From NCBI RefSeq assembly GCF_900111615.1, contig NZ_FOHU01000010.1:62001-126000 (forward strand): a DNA stretch of 64,000 nucleotides, written 5' to 3'. Source of the DNA: Natronincola peptidivorans. GTDB lineage: Bacteria > Bacillota > Clostridia > Peptostreptococcales > Natronincolaceae. A program made the translations under genes and the position numbers. Of the stretch, positions 28,441-37,554 are shown one piece after another. The stretch's first letter is position 1. Every line of letters starts with the position of its first letter. The notes beneath the pieces are model-generated. The model was not told the DNA's origin, ran no database searches, and saw nothing but the letters and a program-made list of their open reading frames with translations.

Positions 28441-29619
28441 TTAGATTTGTGGAACAAATGCAGTATTATTTTTTAGGAGGTAGTAAATTACCCTAATTAG
28501 CTTTTTACCGACATGGCATCTTGCAACATTGAAGTGCTTACCTTCAGAACGCTTTTTAGCCATATAGTCAGCAAATGTTTTATCACGCATTGCAACTAGC
28601 CTAGATGCTTGCATAATAGCCCATCTAAGGTAAGTAGAGCCTCTTTTAACCATTGGAGTTTTAGATGCATTGTAAGTTCCAGATTGGTAAGTAGAAGGAT
28701 CCATACCAGCAAATGCAAGAAGTTTAGCAGGGTTTGAAAAACGCTTAACATCACCAATTTCAGCCAATATAATGGCAGCTAATGTATACCCAATGCCTGG
28801 AATGGTAATGAGTGGAGTATCTAGTTCGTCCACAACTATTTTAATTTGCTTGTCTAATGCATCTATTTCCATCTGAATTGATTGGATGAGGCGAATAGTT
28901 TGTTGTAACTCGAAAGCTGTAGAGCGATTGCTTGATCCAATAGAATTAGTAGCAAGCTCTTTTAAAGCAATAGCTTTCTCCTTGCTATATTTACCTTTAG
29001 AAGCTGTTCTTATGAGGCTTGTTAGCTTAGTAAGATGGCAGTTGCAGATACTGTTAGGTGTTGGTAATTCAAGCAATAGTGCATAACTGGAGTTTTGGTG
29101 TATAGACCAGAGTAAGCTTGGCAATTCAGGAAAAATGATATCGATTAAACGGGTAACAGAAAGTTTAAGCCTAGAACGATAACTAATCATCCTATGACGA
29201 TGTCTTGTTAGTGACTTTAACTCCTGAATCTGATATGATACTGGTGAATAGGATTTTGATTCATCAGTAAAGAGCATAGTCGCAATGACCTTTGCGTCGG
29301 TCTTATCTGTTTTAGTTTTCCTAAGGGTTTGAGCCTTACGGAAAAGATTAGTAGCCAATGGATTTAGGATGGTGACCTGGAATCCTTTGGAATACAGATA
29401 ATTTGTGATATTTGTGCTGTAATGACCTGTTGATTCGAGTCCTATTTTTACATTTTGAATACTTTTAGAACCAAGAGCAGAAAGGATAGAAGAGTAGAGG
29501 GTTTCAAAGCCTTTCTTAGAATTGGAAATACGTAAAGAATCGGTATGAATAACACCATCAGAATCAATAATACAGCAATCGTGCTTAGCTTTGGCAACAT
29601 CAATACCAACGAATAGCAT
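28441..29619 (-). mobile_element. IS110-family transposase
   Basis: This 392-residue recombinase has the N-terminal RuvC-like DEDD domain (LFVGIDVAKAKHDCCI) and the C-terminal Transposase_20 domain (ITIPGIGYTLAAIILAEIGD, AKLLAFAGMDPSTYQSG, with the catalytic-serine region near KTPMVKRGS). IS110 enzymes use an RNA-guided mechanism with a bridge RNA from the non-coding end. The ATG at 29619 follows GGAG at ten bases; a TTG at 29628 is less likely. The frame is intact, so the element may be active. It sits between the germination operon and the 67-residue protein gene; inverted repeats or target duplications were not found, as usual for the family. Confidence 0.95.
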
Positions 29620-29661
29620 AGAAAACAACTCCTTAAGTGTAGTACGCTATGTTTCCACTAA

Positions 29662-29811
29662 CTCTATGTTAAATGTATCCTTGCTATATATAAAACGTCT
29701 AAGCGTTATCTAACTAATTAACAAATAAACATAGAGCTGTGGTTAGAGCCTCGAAAAAAACAGTCGGCTGTATAGGGACAGCTGCTGTAGGTGAGATAAC
29801 TAATCCACAGC
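29662..29811 (-). ncRNA. Candidate IS110 bridge RNA region
   Basis: The non-coding end upstream of the transposase folds well. CTCTATGTT (29662-29670) pairs with AACATAGAG (29728-29736). GCTGTGGTTAG (29736-29746) pairs with CTAATCCACAGC (29800-29811, one bulge), enclosing two small stems: ACAG/CTGT (29760-29771) and ACAG/CTGT (29779-29789). Known IS110-type bridge RNAs lie at this place and consist of a stem plus two internal guide loops. The exact ends and the guide segments were not determined. Confidence 0.55.
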
Positions 29812-29896
29812 GCCTAATACAGATTATATAGAAAATAATCTAGAAAGGAAAATGTATAATGGATTTCCCTATGTTTTCATTATATAAGGTAAGTAG

Positions 29897-30100
29897 ATGC
29901 AAAAAGAAAGTTTTCGTTTCAAAAGTCTCAACAACACAAAGCTTCCACCAAATAATATAGAGATCATTTTAAGTGCCCTTAATGGTGTTAATACTGTCAT
30001 GGTGGATATGATGGATAACACAGTCACAGTTGATTATGATGATTTGAAAACTACTTCAGCTGAGATTCGATCTAAGCTGGAGGAAAATAAGCTTGTATAA
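29897..30100 (+). CDS. HMA-like small protein lacking the metal-binding CxxC
   Basis: A 67-residue protein with the beta-alpha-beta-beta-alpha-beta rhythm of heavy-metal-associated domains: a central helix followed by GVNTVMVDMMDNTVTVDYD and a last helix ending SKLEENKLV. The usual metal loop GMxCxxC is replaced by SLNNTKLPP, so it should not bind copper in the standard way. AAGGTAAG lies near the ATG. The gene stands alone next to the IS110 element and is followed by a terminator. Confidence 0.7.
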   Translation: MQKESFRFKSLNNTKLPPNNIEIILSALNGVNTVMVDMMDNTVTVDYDDLKTTSAEIRSKLEENKLV

Positions 30101-30135
30101 CTGTTTTTAGTCCGCAAATTATTTTTCCCACAAAA

Positions 30136-30170
30136 AAAACCTAGGTAGGTTATCTCCTCCTAGGATTTTT
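30136..30170. terminator. Bidirectional terminator
   Basis: AAAACCTAGG and CCTAGGATTTTT flank a 13-base loop. Oligo-A on the left and oligo-T on the right let it serve both the HMA-like gene (+) and the zinc-ribbon gene (-). Confidence 0.75.
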
Positions 30171-30183
30171 TCAATATTTTTAT

Positions 30184-30396
30184 CTATTTTCTTATTACCT
30201 TCATCCAACCTTTGGTGCCACAACTAGGACATGTCAGATACTTTGTTTTTATCTTATGGGGACTGATAAAATCTCTATAGGGTGAAATAGTAAACCTATG
30301 ATTACAATTGTAGCAAATATATGCAGAGACCTTAGCATGCCATCTTACTCCCAGTATTAAAACCATAATTGCCAGTAAAATATAGATGTATTCCAT
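30184..30396 (-). CDS. Small membrane protein with a zinc ribbon
   Basis: A 70-residue protein with an N-terminal helix (MEYIYILLAIMVLILGVRW) and then a zinc ribbon made of CYNC and CPSC about 30 residues apart. The topology suggests the ribbon faces the cytoplasm or the surface next to the membrane. The function is not known. It lies 26 bases after the HD-domain gene in the same direction, so both may share a message. Confidence 0.75.
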   Translation of the reverse strand: MEYIYILLAIMVLILGVRWHAKVSAYICYNCNHRFTISPYRDFISPHKIKTKYLTCPSCGTKGWMKVIRK

Positions 30397-30422
30397 TTCT
30401 CTTCCTCCTCTTGGTAAACCAA

Positions 30423-31019
30423 TTATTTATTAATATAGCCCTTCTCCACAGATTCCTTGATAACATCCTCAACAAATTTTGCTAATTCCTCTGAGCCTTC
30501 TTTTATGCATTCAAATCTCTTTAGTACTCTATCAAGGGTTACATGATGTCTTTTCCAGGTTCCTCCCTTAGTATAATAATTATGTAATAAAGGTTGAATC
30601 CTATCTAATGCTGCAGCAAATTTAGCCTCAGGTGTAAGTCTGTCTTCAAACTCTCTCCAAATGCCATATACTTCATCCCTTTGGTCCTCCGGCAATATGC
30701 CAAAAATTCTTTCTGCTGCGGCTTCCTCTCTCTCTTCTTTATCTTTGTTCCCCTCATAATCAAAGGCAAAGGTATCACCAGCATCTATCTCAACTAAATC
30801 ATGTATGATGACCATCTTCATAACATGCATAACATTTATTTCCTTCTTATTGGCATACTCCGATAATAGCATTGCCAGTACTGCTAAATGCCACGAATGT
30901 TCTGCGTCGTTTTCATGTCTTGTTTCATCCATAAGGGTGGTTTGTCTATATATACTTTTCAGTTTATCAATTTCTACAATAAATTCTATTTGTTTCATCA
31001 ATCTTTCGTTATTTAGCAA
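30423..31019 (-). CDS. HD-domain hydrolase, 5'-deoxynucleotidase-like
   Basis: A 198-residue metal-dependent phosphohydrolase of the HD_3/YfbR-like group. The metal ligands are visible as RHENDAEHSWHLAVLA (His near 36 and 42), then VIIHDLVEIDAGDTFA (the His-Asp pair) and a later Asp in ALDRIQPL. Relatives dephosphorylate deoxynucleoside monophosphates, but the substrate here is an inference. The start is TTG with GGAGG seven bases upstream. Confidence 0.85.
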   Translation of the reverse strand: MLNNERLMKQIEFIVEIDKLKSIYRQTTLMDETRHENDAEHSWHLAVLAMLLSEYANKKEINVMHVMKMVIIHDLVEIDAGDTFAFDYEGNKDKEEREEAAAERIFGILPEDQRDEVYGIWREFEDRLTPEAKFAAALDRIQPLLHNYYTKGGTWKRHHVTLDRVLKRFECIKEGSEELAKFVEDVIKESVEKGYINK

Positions 31020-31184
31020 TAGAATTCCTCCTCATAGTACTTATTCTAGATAGATTTAAAAGAATAATTTTAGCAAACAGCTTTTCTTCTATTTATGTTA
31101 TCATACTTGAATTTATTATATTATAAAATATCGATATACAACAGGTGAAAAATAATAAATCTTATTCTCTCAAAAAAAGAATAA

Positions 31185-31219
31185 AGCCCTGTTGATTTAT
31201 AACAGCATCCAACAAGGCT
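31185..31219 (-). terminator. Terminator of the tandem P-loop ATPase gene
   Basis: On the minus strand AGCCTTGTTG pairs with CAACAGGGCT (one G-U) and is followed by a T-rich run. It overlaps the gene's last bases by less than ten. Confidence 0.75.
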
Positions 31220-31227
31220 ATTGAAAT

Positions 31228-32307
31228 CTATCGGTAGGTTAATATTTCTTCTATCAGCTGCTCCCTTAAAATATCTATTTCTTCAAACCTTAGATTCGGC
31301 ACATAATAGTCTTCAATATAATCATGGTTCTTCTTGGTTCTTTTAAGATTATAGGCTACATCATCAATTAACTGTTTAAATAATGCTTCGCTGTATTCTA
31401 ATTCATCTTTATATTTGTTTAGTTTTTCATAAGAAATGAATTGATTTAAATTAAAGGTTTCCTTCCCTTTGAATTTTGAGTTTGTGGTAAAGGCCAGCTC
31501 AAGCTCTGGGATAACCACAGACTCTATTTTGTCTGGCTCTAGCGGTTCATGATAAATCTCTATGTCATATCCATTTTCAGTTGCTTTCCTAGCAATTTTA
31601 TCAAGCAAGGTTGATTTACCTGTACCTGGTGCCCCTTTGATATAGTAAATATTCTTAATATCTCCTATATATGTTTCAGCAAAGTCTATATGGCCTAGAT
31701 GGGTATAGGCACTGCCAAACAGATGCCTCTCAGCGGCGATTTTATCCTGCTCCTTAATATCTCTAAAGAATCTTTCTATTACTTTTTTTGTTAATTGGTT
31801 TACCTTTAAAAAGTCCATTGCTTGGTTGTAGGTCCATTCCATATCGTCATGGATGAGCTTTGCAGCAGCTAGATATTTATAAACTCTTTTGTATATCTTG
31901 CCGTTTTCATCTATAGATTCAATAATTTCTTTTCGCTTTTCCCTAAGCCCCTCTTCTTGCCAATACTCACCTAAATGAATAATCGTGTCAATGGCTCCAG
32001 GGTATTTAGGGTCCATAACATGTGGCGCAGTGCCATCAATCATTACAATTTTTAGCTTTGGAATTACTACAGCATCTATAGAGTCTGGATCTGCTGAGCA
32101 ATGATGGAATTCTATATCATATCCTTTTTCTTCCATAACATGACCGATTTTTTTCATCATACTGGATTTTCCTGTTCCAGGGCCGCCCTTGAAAAAAAAT
32201 ACTTTATTCGCCTTCTTTAGGTCTATAATGTTCTGAAAGTATGAATAAAACCCTATGGAGGTATTTCCCCCCGGCAAAAGCCTCTTTATACTTCCTCTAT
32301 GTGGCAT
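31228..32307 (-). CDS. Tandem P-loop ATPase (PRK06851-like)
   Basis: A 359-residue cytoplasmic protein with two copies of a P-loop NTPase module. Walker A is GGPGTGKSS in the first half and GAPGTGKST in the second, each followed by an HHCSADPDSIDAVVIP-like and YHEPLEPDKIESVVIP-like segment, which shows an internal duplication. The family is widespread in spore-formers but its job is unknown to me. The ATG at 32307 has GGAGGG at five bases; an upstream start in the same frame is unlikely. It is monocistronic. Confidence 0.85.
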   Translation of the reverse strand: MPHRGSIKRLLPGGNTSIGFYSYFQNIIDLKKANKVFFFKGGPGTGKSSMMKKIGHVMEEKGYDIEFHHCSADPDSIDAVVIPKLKIVMIDGTAPHVMDPKYPGAIDTIIHLGEYWQEEGLREKRKEIIESIDENGKIYKRVYKYLAAAKLIHDDMEWTYNQAMDFLKVNQLTKKVIERFFRDIKEQDKIAAERHLFGSAYTHLGHIDFAETYIGDIKNIYYIKGAPGTGKSTLLDKIARKATENGYDIEIYHEPLEPDKIESVVIPELELAFTTNSKFKGKETFNLNQFISYEKLNKYKDELEYSEALFKQLIDDVAYNLKRTKKNHDYIEDYYVPNLRFEEIDILREQLIEEILTYR

Positions 32308-32495
32308 AATTTCCCTCCTTATGCTCATATTTATCTCTCTTTACTATATTATCCATTTCATAAAATTTTGTGCCTAAATCATAAAATTAAATTAAAATAT
32401 ATATATTCCATTAAATGAATTATATGTTTGTAGGGGCAGGTTTCCAAGGCTGTCGGGGTTGCATAGAGACAACACCTACGATGTAAGATATTTCA

Positions 32496-32517
32496 AGTTA
32501 GCATAAGTATGTTAACT
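32496..32517. promoter_or_regulatory. Near-perfect palindrome upstream of the NSS transporter gene
   Basis: A 22-bp imperfect palindrome, with outer halves AGTTA and TAACT and core CATAAGTATG, sits about 40 bases before the transporter start codon. The position fits an operator. No regulator gene is adjacent. Confidence 0.4.
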
Positions 32518-32557
32518 TCTACAAACAATATATTTGATGAATAGAAGGAGGGATATT

Positions 32558-33907
32558 ATGGCTAATTTAAAGAGAGATGAAAATAGAGATCAATGGAGCT
32601 CCAAGGTTGGCTTTGTTTTAGCGGCAGCTGGTTCTGCCGTTGGTTTGGGAAATCTATGGAGATTTCCTTATACTGCTGGTCAAAATGGTGGTGGTGCCTT
32701 TGTACTTGTATATTTTGCTATTTTAATTTTGGTTGGATTTACTTTAATGCTTGGTGAATTGGTTATTGGAAGACATACTCAACTTAATGCAGTTGGTGCC
32801 TATCGTAAAATACGTAAAAATTGGGGTTGGGTTGGTGGCATTGGTGTACTGGCTTCTTTTTTGATTTTATCCTTCTATAGTGTAATCGGGGGATGGGTCA
32901 TCAATTATGTAATAAAATCTATTACTGGAGCCTTTACTACTGGGGATGTTAACATGGGAGAATTATTTGTTTCTTTTATTAGCAGTCCTGGAGAGCCTAT
33001 TTTATATCATGCAATCTTTACCCTTCTTACCTTGGGCATTGTTATGGGGGGCATCAGTGGGGGTATTGAAAAATATAGTAAGATTCTAATGCCTAGCTTA
33101 TTTGTCATGATGATTCTAATCATGCTTCGTTCTGTCACTTTGCCTGGAGCCAGCGAAGGTATTCTCTTTTTCCTAAGACCTGATTTTTCAATGATCACTG
33201 GCGAGGTTATGTTGGCGGCTTTAGGGCAAGTATTTTTTTCCTTAAGCTTAGGAATGGGGGTCATCATTACCTATGGTAGTTATTTGAGCAAAGCAGAAAA
33301 CATTCCTCAAAACTCTTTTATTATCCCATTGGTTGATACTGGGATTGCTTTACTGGCAGGTCTAGCAATCTTACCGGCGGTATTTGCCTTAGGGTTTAGC
33401 CCTGATGAGGGACCTGCATTACTTTTTATTATCCTGCCTGCAGTGTTTGCAGAGATGCCTTTAGGTTCATTTTTTGCATTGCTCTTTTTCCTTTTAGTTC
33501 TGTTTGCAGCTTTGACTTCATCTATATCTCTATTGGAAGCTTCTGTCTCTTATGTAGTCGATGAGTTTCATTTAGGACGTACCCAGACTGCTTTACTGTT
33601 AGGGTTCATTGTGTTTTTACTGGGGATTCCGTCTTCCTTATCCCAGGGTATATGGGGAAACCTTACTTTTATAAGAGGTCTTGACTTTTTAGATTCTATA
33701 GATTTTATTGCAAGTAATATTATGCTGCCACTAAGTGGTCTTTTCCTATGTATTTTTATCGGATGGATCTGGGGTGTAGATATGGCTGTTGAAGAGGCTA
33801 CTAATCATGGTAGAATTTCTTTTAAACTAGCACCTTTTTGGGGATTTTTAATCAAATGGGTAGCACCAATAGCTATATTAGTTGTGTTTATTCGAGGCTT
33901 GGCTTAA
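32558..33907 (+). CDS. Sodium-dependent neurotransmitter-symporter family transporter
   Basis: An inner-membrane Na+-coupled symporter of the NSS/SNF family (449 residues, about 11-12 helices), probably for an amino acid. The signature AAAGSAVGLGNLWRFPY at about 20-36 is the Na+ and substrate site of TM1. The bacterial form usually has 11 helices. The ATG at 32558 has GGAGGG seven bases upstream; an earlier ATG in frame has none. A terminator follows. The substrate cannot be read with confidence. Confidence 0.93.
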   Translation: MANLKRDENRDQWSSKVGFVLAAAGSAVGLGNLWRFPYTAGQNGGGAFVLVYFAILILVGFTLMLGELVIGRHTQLNAVGAYRKIRKNWGWVGGIGVLASFLILSFYSVIGGWVINYVIKSITGAFTTGDVNMGELFVSFISSPGEPILYHAIFTLLTLGIVMGGISGGIEKYSKILMPSLFVMMILIMLRSVTLPGASEGILFFLRPDFSMITGEVMLAALGQVFFSLSLGMGVIITYGSYLSKAENIPQNSFIIPLVDTGIALLAGLAILPAVFALGFSPDEGPALLFIILPAVFAEMPLGSFFALLFFLLVLFAALTSSISLLEASVSYVVDEFHLGRTQTALLLGFIVFLLGIPSSLSQGIWGNLTFIRGLDFLDSIDFIASNIMLPLSGLFLCIFIGWIWGVDMAVEEATNHGRISFKLAPFWGFLIKWVAPIAILVVFIRGLA

Positions 33908-33939
33908 ACTAGATCCATAAATTAAATATTTTTTCTATA

Positions 33940-33966
33940 AAAAATCACTATATTAGTGATTTTTTG
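33940..33966. terminator. Terminator after the NSS transporter gene
   Basis: AAAAATCACTA / TAGTGATTTTT with loop TAT, then TTT. It is A/T-flanked on both sides and may be bidirectional. Confidence 0.9.
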
Positions 33967-34102
33967 TTTGGTATTTATAAACATGTTATAGCATGAATGA
34001 AAATATAAAAGTATCTTTAAATTTTTTAATATCTATTAAGAAATTAATTACTTATGGTATAATGATATTTGTCAATATTTAATCTAAATGCTGAGGGAAT
34101 AT

Positions 34103-34672
34103 ATGAAAAAAATAATTCTAAGAATTTTTATGCTAATCATTGTGCTTCTAGCTGTTATACAAATCAACATAATAACAGCGCCCCGTAAACAAACACCTAA
34201 ACAATCAGATGCTATTATTGTTTTAGGATGCAGTCTATGGGGAGATCAACCTAGCCCACTTTTGGTTTATCGTTTAGAGAGGGCTTTGGATTTATACCGA
34301 CAGGGTTATGGAAGCAAAATCATTGTTAGTGGATCTCAAGGTCCTGATGAATGGGTAACAGAAGCATTTGCTATGAAAAAATATTTAGTGGAAAATGGTG
34401 TTCCAGCAGAAATAGTACTGAAGGAGGAAAATTCTTTTAGTACCTATGAGAACTTGCTTTTCAGTAAAGAGATCATGGATCAAGAAGGCTTGGAAAGTGC
34501 AGTGGTAGTAACAAACAATTTCCATCTCCATCGTTCTTTAATGATTGCTGATCGATTAAATATTACTATTTCTGGAGGAGCAGCAAAAAATTATCCCAAT
34601 CTTGCCTTAAACATAAAGTATCATTTGCGAGAGGTAGTGGCTTATATCAAAGACTTTATTTTTTCCTATTAA
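34103..34672 (+). CDS. YdcF-family (DUF218) membrane protein
   Basis: A 189-residue protein with one N-terminal helix (ILRIFMLIIVLLAVIQINII) and a DUF218 domain: SDAIIVLGCSLWGDQPSP, then YRLERALDLYRQG, IIVSGSQG, KEENSFSTYEN and VVTNNFHLHRS. Members include SanA and YdcF and relate to envelope integrity or vancomycin tolerance in other bacteria; the role here is unknown. The ATG at 34103 follows GAGGGA; the ATG at 34088 has no ribosome binding site. Confidence 0.88.
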   Translation: MKKIILRIFMLIIVLLAVIQINIITAPRKQTPKQSDAIIVLGCSLWGDQPSPLLVYRLERALDLYRQGYGSKIIVSGSQGPDEWVTEAFAMKKYLVENGVPAEIVLKEENSFSTYENLLFSKEIMDQEGLESAVVVTNNFHLHRSLMIADRLNITISGGAAKNYPNLALNIKYHLREVVAYIKDFIFSY

Positions 34673-34683
34673 TCTTAGGTTCT

Positions 34684-34725
34684 TCTTTATTGAAATAGGT
34701 TAGCAGCTACATATTTTAATAAAGA
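34684..34725. other. Hairpin between the YdcF and MFS genes
   Basis: TCTTTATTGAAATA pairs with TATTTTAATAAAGA (one mismatch) across about 14 bases. AT-rich and without a clear T-run after it, so termination is possible but unproven. Confidence 0.45.
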
Positions 34726-34822
34726 CACCAAGATATATATTGTGTATTTTTTAGATTTATGTTCTGTAGCACAGCAATTGAATCATCTATTTTATCTAAA
34801 TAAAAAGCAAGGAGGAGAATGA

Positions 34823-36085
34823 ATGTCGAGACAGAATTTTCATCGAGGTTGGTTGGTAACAGCAGCAGGATTAGGTGTCAATCTAATGCTAGGGGTGCTA
34901 TATGCTTGGGGTGTTATTTCAGCAGCCTTGATTGATCAGTTAGGATGGGGTGCTACCATGACTCAGATTCCCTATATGGTTGCCTGTGCATTATTTGCTT
35001 TTTCTATGGTTCCAGGAGGAAGACTGCAAGATAAGCTAGGTCCTAAACCTATTATCATGGCATCAGCGGTACTGGCAGGTATAGGGTTTATTCTCTCAGG
35101 TATTTTCTTAACTACCATTGGTTTGACCATCTTCTTTGGTATCGTTTTTGGAGCAGGGATGGGTATAGGCTATGCAGCTCCTACTCCAGCAGCCGTTAAG
35201 TGGTTTGAACCAAAGAAAAGAGGATTAATTTCTGGTATTGTTGTCAGTGGCTTTGGATTGGCCCCTGTCTACATTGCCCCACTAACCACTAGACTTTTAG
35301 CTACCCATGGTTTACGTACCACTTTTTTCTTCTTGGGAGTTGGATTTTTTCTTGGGATTATGCTTTTAGCCCAATTTATCTCAAATCCGCCTAAAGATTA
35401 TGTGCCTAAAGGAGCGGCGCCTGTCCCTACCGAAAAAAAATCTAAGGATCATGATTTAAAGGTGGATTATGATTGGCGAGAGGTATTAAAAACCAAAGAA
35501 TTTTATAAGCTATGGACTATGTTTTGCTTTGGAACCTTTGCTGGACTGCTGATTATTGGTCAGCTTTCAAAAATTGGTCTTGAGCAGGCAGGGATGCGCA
35601 ATTCATATTTGTTAATTGCTCTATATGCCTTTTTTAATTTCGCTGGTCGCATTGGTTGTGGTGTGATTTCAGACAAGTTAGGAAGAATGAGAACACTATT
35701 TATTATGTTCCTTCTACAAGTGGCTGCCTATAGCTTTTTCCCTAGCTTTAATTCTCCATTAACCTTGATGTTTGGTATTGCCATTGTAGGCTTTACCTTT
35801 GGTGGTATGCTAACCATCTTCCCTTCAGCCACTGCTGATTATTTTGGTTTGAAAAATTTTGGTGTCAACTACGGTATGGTCATCACTGCTTGGGGAATAG
35901 GTGGAGTCTTTGGTCCTCTTCTTGGGGGAATCGTTAGGGACTTAACGGGTGCCTATACACTAAGTTATATTGTATCTGGTGTCCTGAGCGCCGTTGGCGC
36001 TGTTATGACCCTTTATACAAAATCCCCTAATCCAGTTGTGACAAAGAAAATAGATGGCCCCTCACCAGCAACATCAAAAATCTAG
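34823..36085 (+). CDS. OFA-type MFS transporter
   Basis: A 12-helix Major Facilitator protein of 420 residues in the oxalate:formate antiporter (OFA) group: RGWLVTAAGLGVNLMLGVLYAWGV, RLQDKLGPKP and GFGLAPVYIAP. Substrates in the group include oxalate/formate and lactate or other monocarboxylates; the substrate here is open. AAGGAGGAG lies upstream of the ATG. A strong terminator follows. Confidence 0.92.
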   Translation: MSRQNFHRGWLVTAAGLGVNLMLGVLYAWGVISAALIDQLGWGATMTQIPYMVACALFAFSMVPGGRLQDKLGPKPIIMASAVLAGIGFILSGIFLTTIGLTIFFGIVFGAGMGIGYAAPTPAAVKWFEPKKRGLISGIVVSGFGLAPVYIAPLTTRLLATHGLRTTFFFLGVGFFLGIMLLAQFISNPPKDYVPKGAAPVPTEKKSKDHDLKVDYDWREVLKTKEFYKLWTMFCFGTFAGLLIIGQLSKIGLEQAGMRNSYLLIALYAFFNFAGRIGCGVISDKLGRMRTLFIMFLLQVAAYSFFPSFNSPLTLMFGIAIVGFTFGGMLTIFPSATADYFGLKNFGVNYGMVITAWGIGGVFGPLLGGIVRDLTGAYTLSYIVSGVLSAVGAVMTLYTKSPNPVVTKKIDGPSPATSKI

Positions 36086-36141
36086 TAGTCTTTTTTATAT
36101 AATCTATACTGCTGAAATCCTTTTTAGGTTCCATGCATCAG

Positions 36142-36170
36142 AAAACCCAGCTGAAAATGCTGGGTTTTTT
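36142..36170. terminator. Terminator between converging MFS and nitroreductase genes
   Basis: AAAACCCAGC / GCTGGGTTTT with loop TGAAAAT, then TT. It can serve both converging genes. Confidence 0.92.
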
Positions 36171-36180
36171 CATCCTCTAC

Positions 36181-36705
36181 TTATTCTTTGTATTTATTAA
36201 TATGCACCTTATCATAAAGCAAATCCGCTTCCTGATAAGGAGGTTTTGCTTCATCGGGATAGCCCACTGCAATAATAGCTTCTACCCGCACCTTCTCTGG
36301 AATGTCCAGTAGTTTTTTTACATATTCCTCAGCAGTTACCTCACTGTTATGACCTCTCTGTCGTATTTGAATCCAACAGCTTCCTAAGCCGATACTTTCT
36401 GCCATTAGATGAATCACCACAGATGCAATGGAAGTATCTTCTATCCACACATCACTTTTGGCTTCTAGCCCTAAAACAACAATAGCCATTGGGGCCTCCT
36501 TTAAAAAGCCTGAGCCGTGTTCCTTCGCTTTTGCAAGCTGTTGAATTAATTGTCCATCCTCCACCACAATAAACTCCCATGGTCGGATTCCTCTTGAAGA
36601 GGGAGACAATAGTGCCGCCTTTACCAATAAATCAATTTTGTCCTTTTCTACTTGTTTCTGTTGAAATTTACGAATGCTTCTTCTTTTTTTTAGCATATCC
36701 AGCAT
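36181..36705 (-). CDS. Nitroreductase-family flavoprotein
   Basis: A 174-residue FMN-dependent oxidoreductase. It begins MLDMLKKRRSIRKFQ, with the RRSIRKF flavin motif, and continues with LSPSSRGIRPWEFIVVED and GLGSCWIQIRQR. Such enzymes reduce nitro compounds or quinones using NAD(P)H; the physiological substrate is unknown. The ATG at 36705 has AGGAGGT upstream and begins 20 bases after the ABC ATPase stop at 36726, so the two are one operon. Confidence 0.88.
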   Translation of the reverse strand: MLDMLKKRRSIRKFQQKQVEKDKIDLLVKAALLSPSSRGIRPWEFIVVEDGQLIQQLAKAKEHGSGFLKEAPMAIVVLGLEAKSDVWIEDTSIASVVIHLMAESIGLGSCWIQIRQRGHNSEVTAEEYVKKLLDIPEKVRVEAIIAVGYPDEAKPPYQEADLLYDKVHINKYKE

Positions 36706-36725
36706 GAGAATACCTCCTTTTGTCA

Positions 36726-37499
36726 TTAAACTATTTGTACCCATCTATATTGATTTTTAGCACTAACCGTTACTGGTGTCTTGTAAAAATCAGAAAGGTT
36801 CCTACTGGTTAATACTTCTTCTGTGTTTCCAAGTGAATGAATCTTTCCTTTCTTTAGCAGCATAGTTTTTGAAAAAACTGGTGATATCTCTTCTGTTCTA
36901 TGGGTCACATAGATTAAGGTAGTAGAGGAATTTTCTAATCCTATTTTCTCTATTACTGAAAGCAACTGTTGTCTAGCAAACATATCTAGGCCCGTACAGG
37001 GTTCATCTAGTATCAATAATTTAGGTGATGCCATTAAGGCTCTTGCGATTAATACCTTTTGCTTTTCTCCTTGGGACAATATCTTATACGGTTTATGCAT
37101 GATTTCCATACAATCTAGCTGTTCCATCAGCATAACTGCCTTTTGGATATCAGCTTCATCCACCTCATCGTATAAACCTATTGTAGCAAATTTGCCGCTT
37201 AAGACTATTTCCTTAGCTGTTTCTCTTACATATAGCCTTTCCTGCAAGGAAGAGCTTACCCATCCTATTGATTTTCTCAATTGTCGTAAATCGAATTTGC
37301 CGAATTCTTTATCTAATATACGCACCTCTCCACGGGATGGTAGCAGATAACCATTGATGATGTTTAATAGAGTGGTTTTTCCTGAACCATTTAATCCAAG
37401 GATTCCCCAATGCTCTCCCGGCTTAACCCTCCAATTGATTCCCTGCAAAATATACTCATCCTCACGAATAAAGGCTACTTCTTTCATATCAATAATCAT
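36726..37499 (-). CDS. ABC transporter ATP-binding protein
   Basis: A stand-alone ABC ATPase of 257 residues: Walker A GLNGSGKTT, signature LSQGEKQKV, Walker B KLLILDEP and D-loop TGLD. No permease or binding protein gene is adjacent. The closest general pattern is the ModF/YlmA-like group of isolated cytoplasmic ABC ATPases. The ATG at 37499 follows GGAG at about nine bases. It lies behind a leader with a strong intrinsic terminator (37555-37654), so expression is probably controlled by attenuation. Confidence 0.88.
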   Translation of the reverse strand: MIIDMKEVAFIREDEYILQGINWRVKPGEHWGILGLNGSGKTTLLNIINGYLLPSRGEVRILDKEFGKFDLRQLRKSIGWVSSSLQERLYVRETAKEIVLSGKFATIGLYDEVDEADIQKAVMLMEQLDCMEIMHKPYKILSQGEKQKVLIARALMASPKLLILDEPCTGLDMFARQQLLSVIEKIGLENSSTTLIYVTHRTEEISPVFSKTMLLKKGKIHSLGNTEEVLTSRNLSDFYKTPVTVSAKNQYRWVQIV

Positions 37500-37554
37500 C
37501 CTGCTTTTCTCCTACCTTTCCTATGTAATATTACTAAATTTTTAAAGCTTTTCT

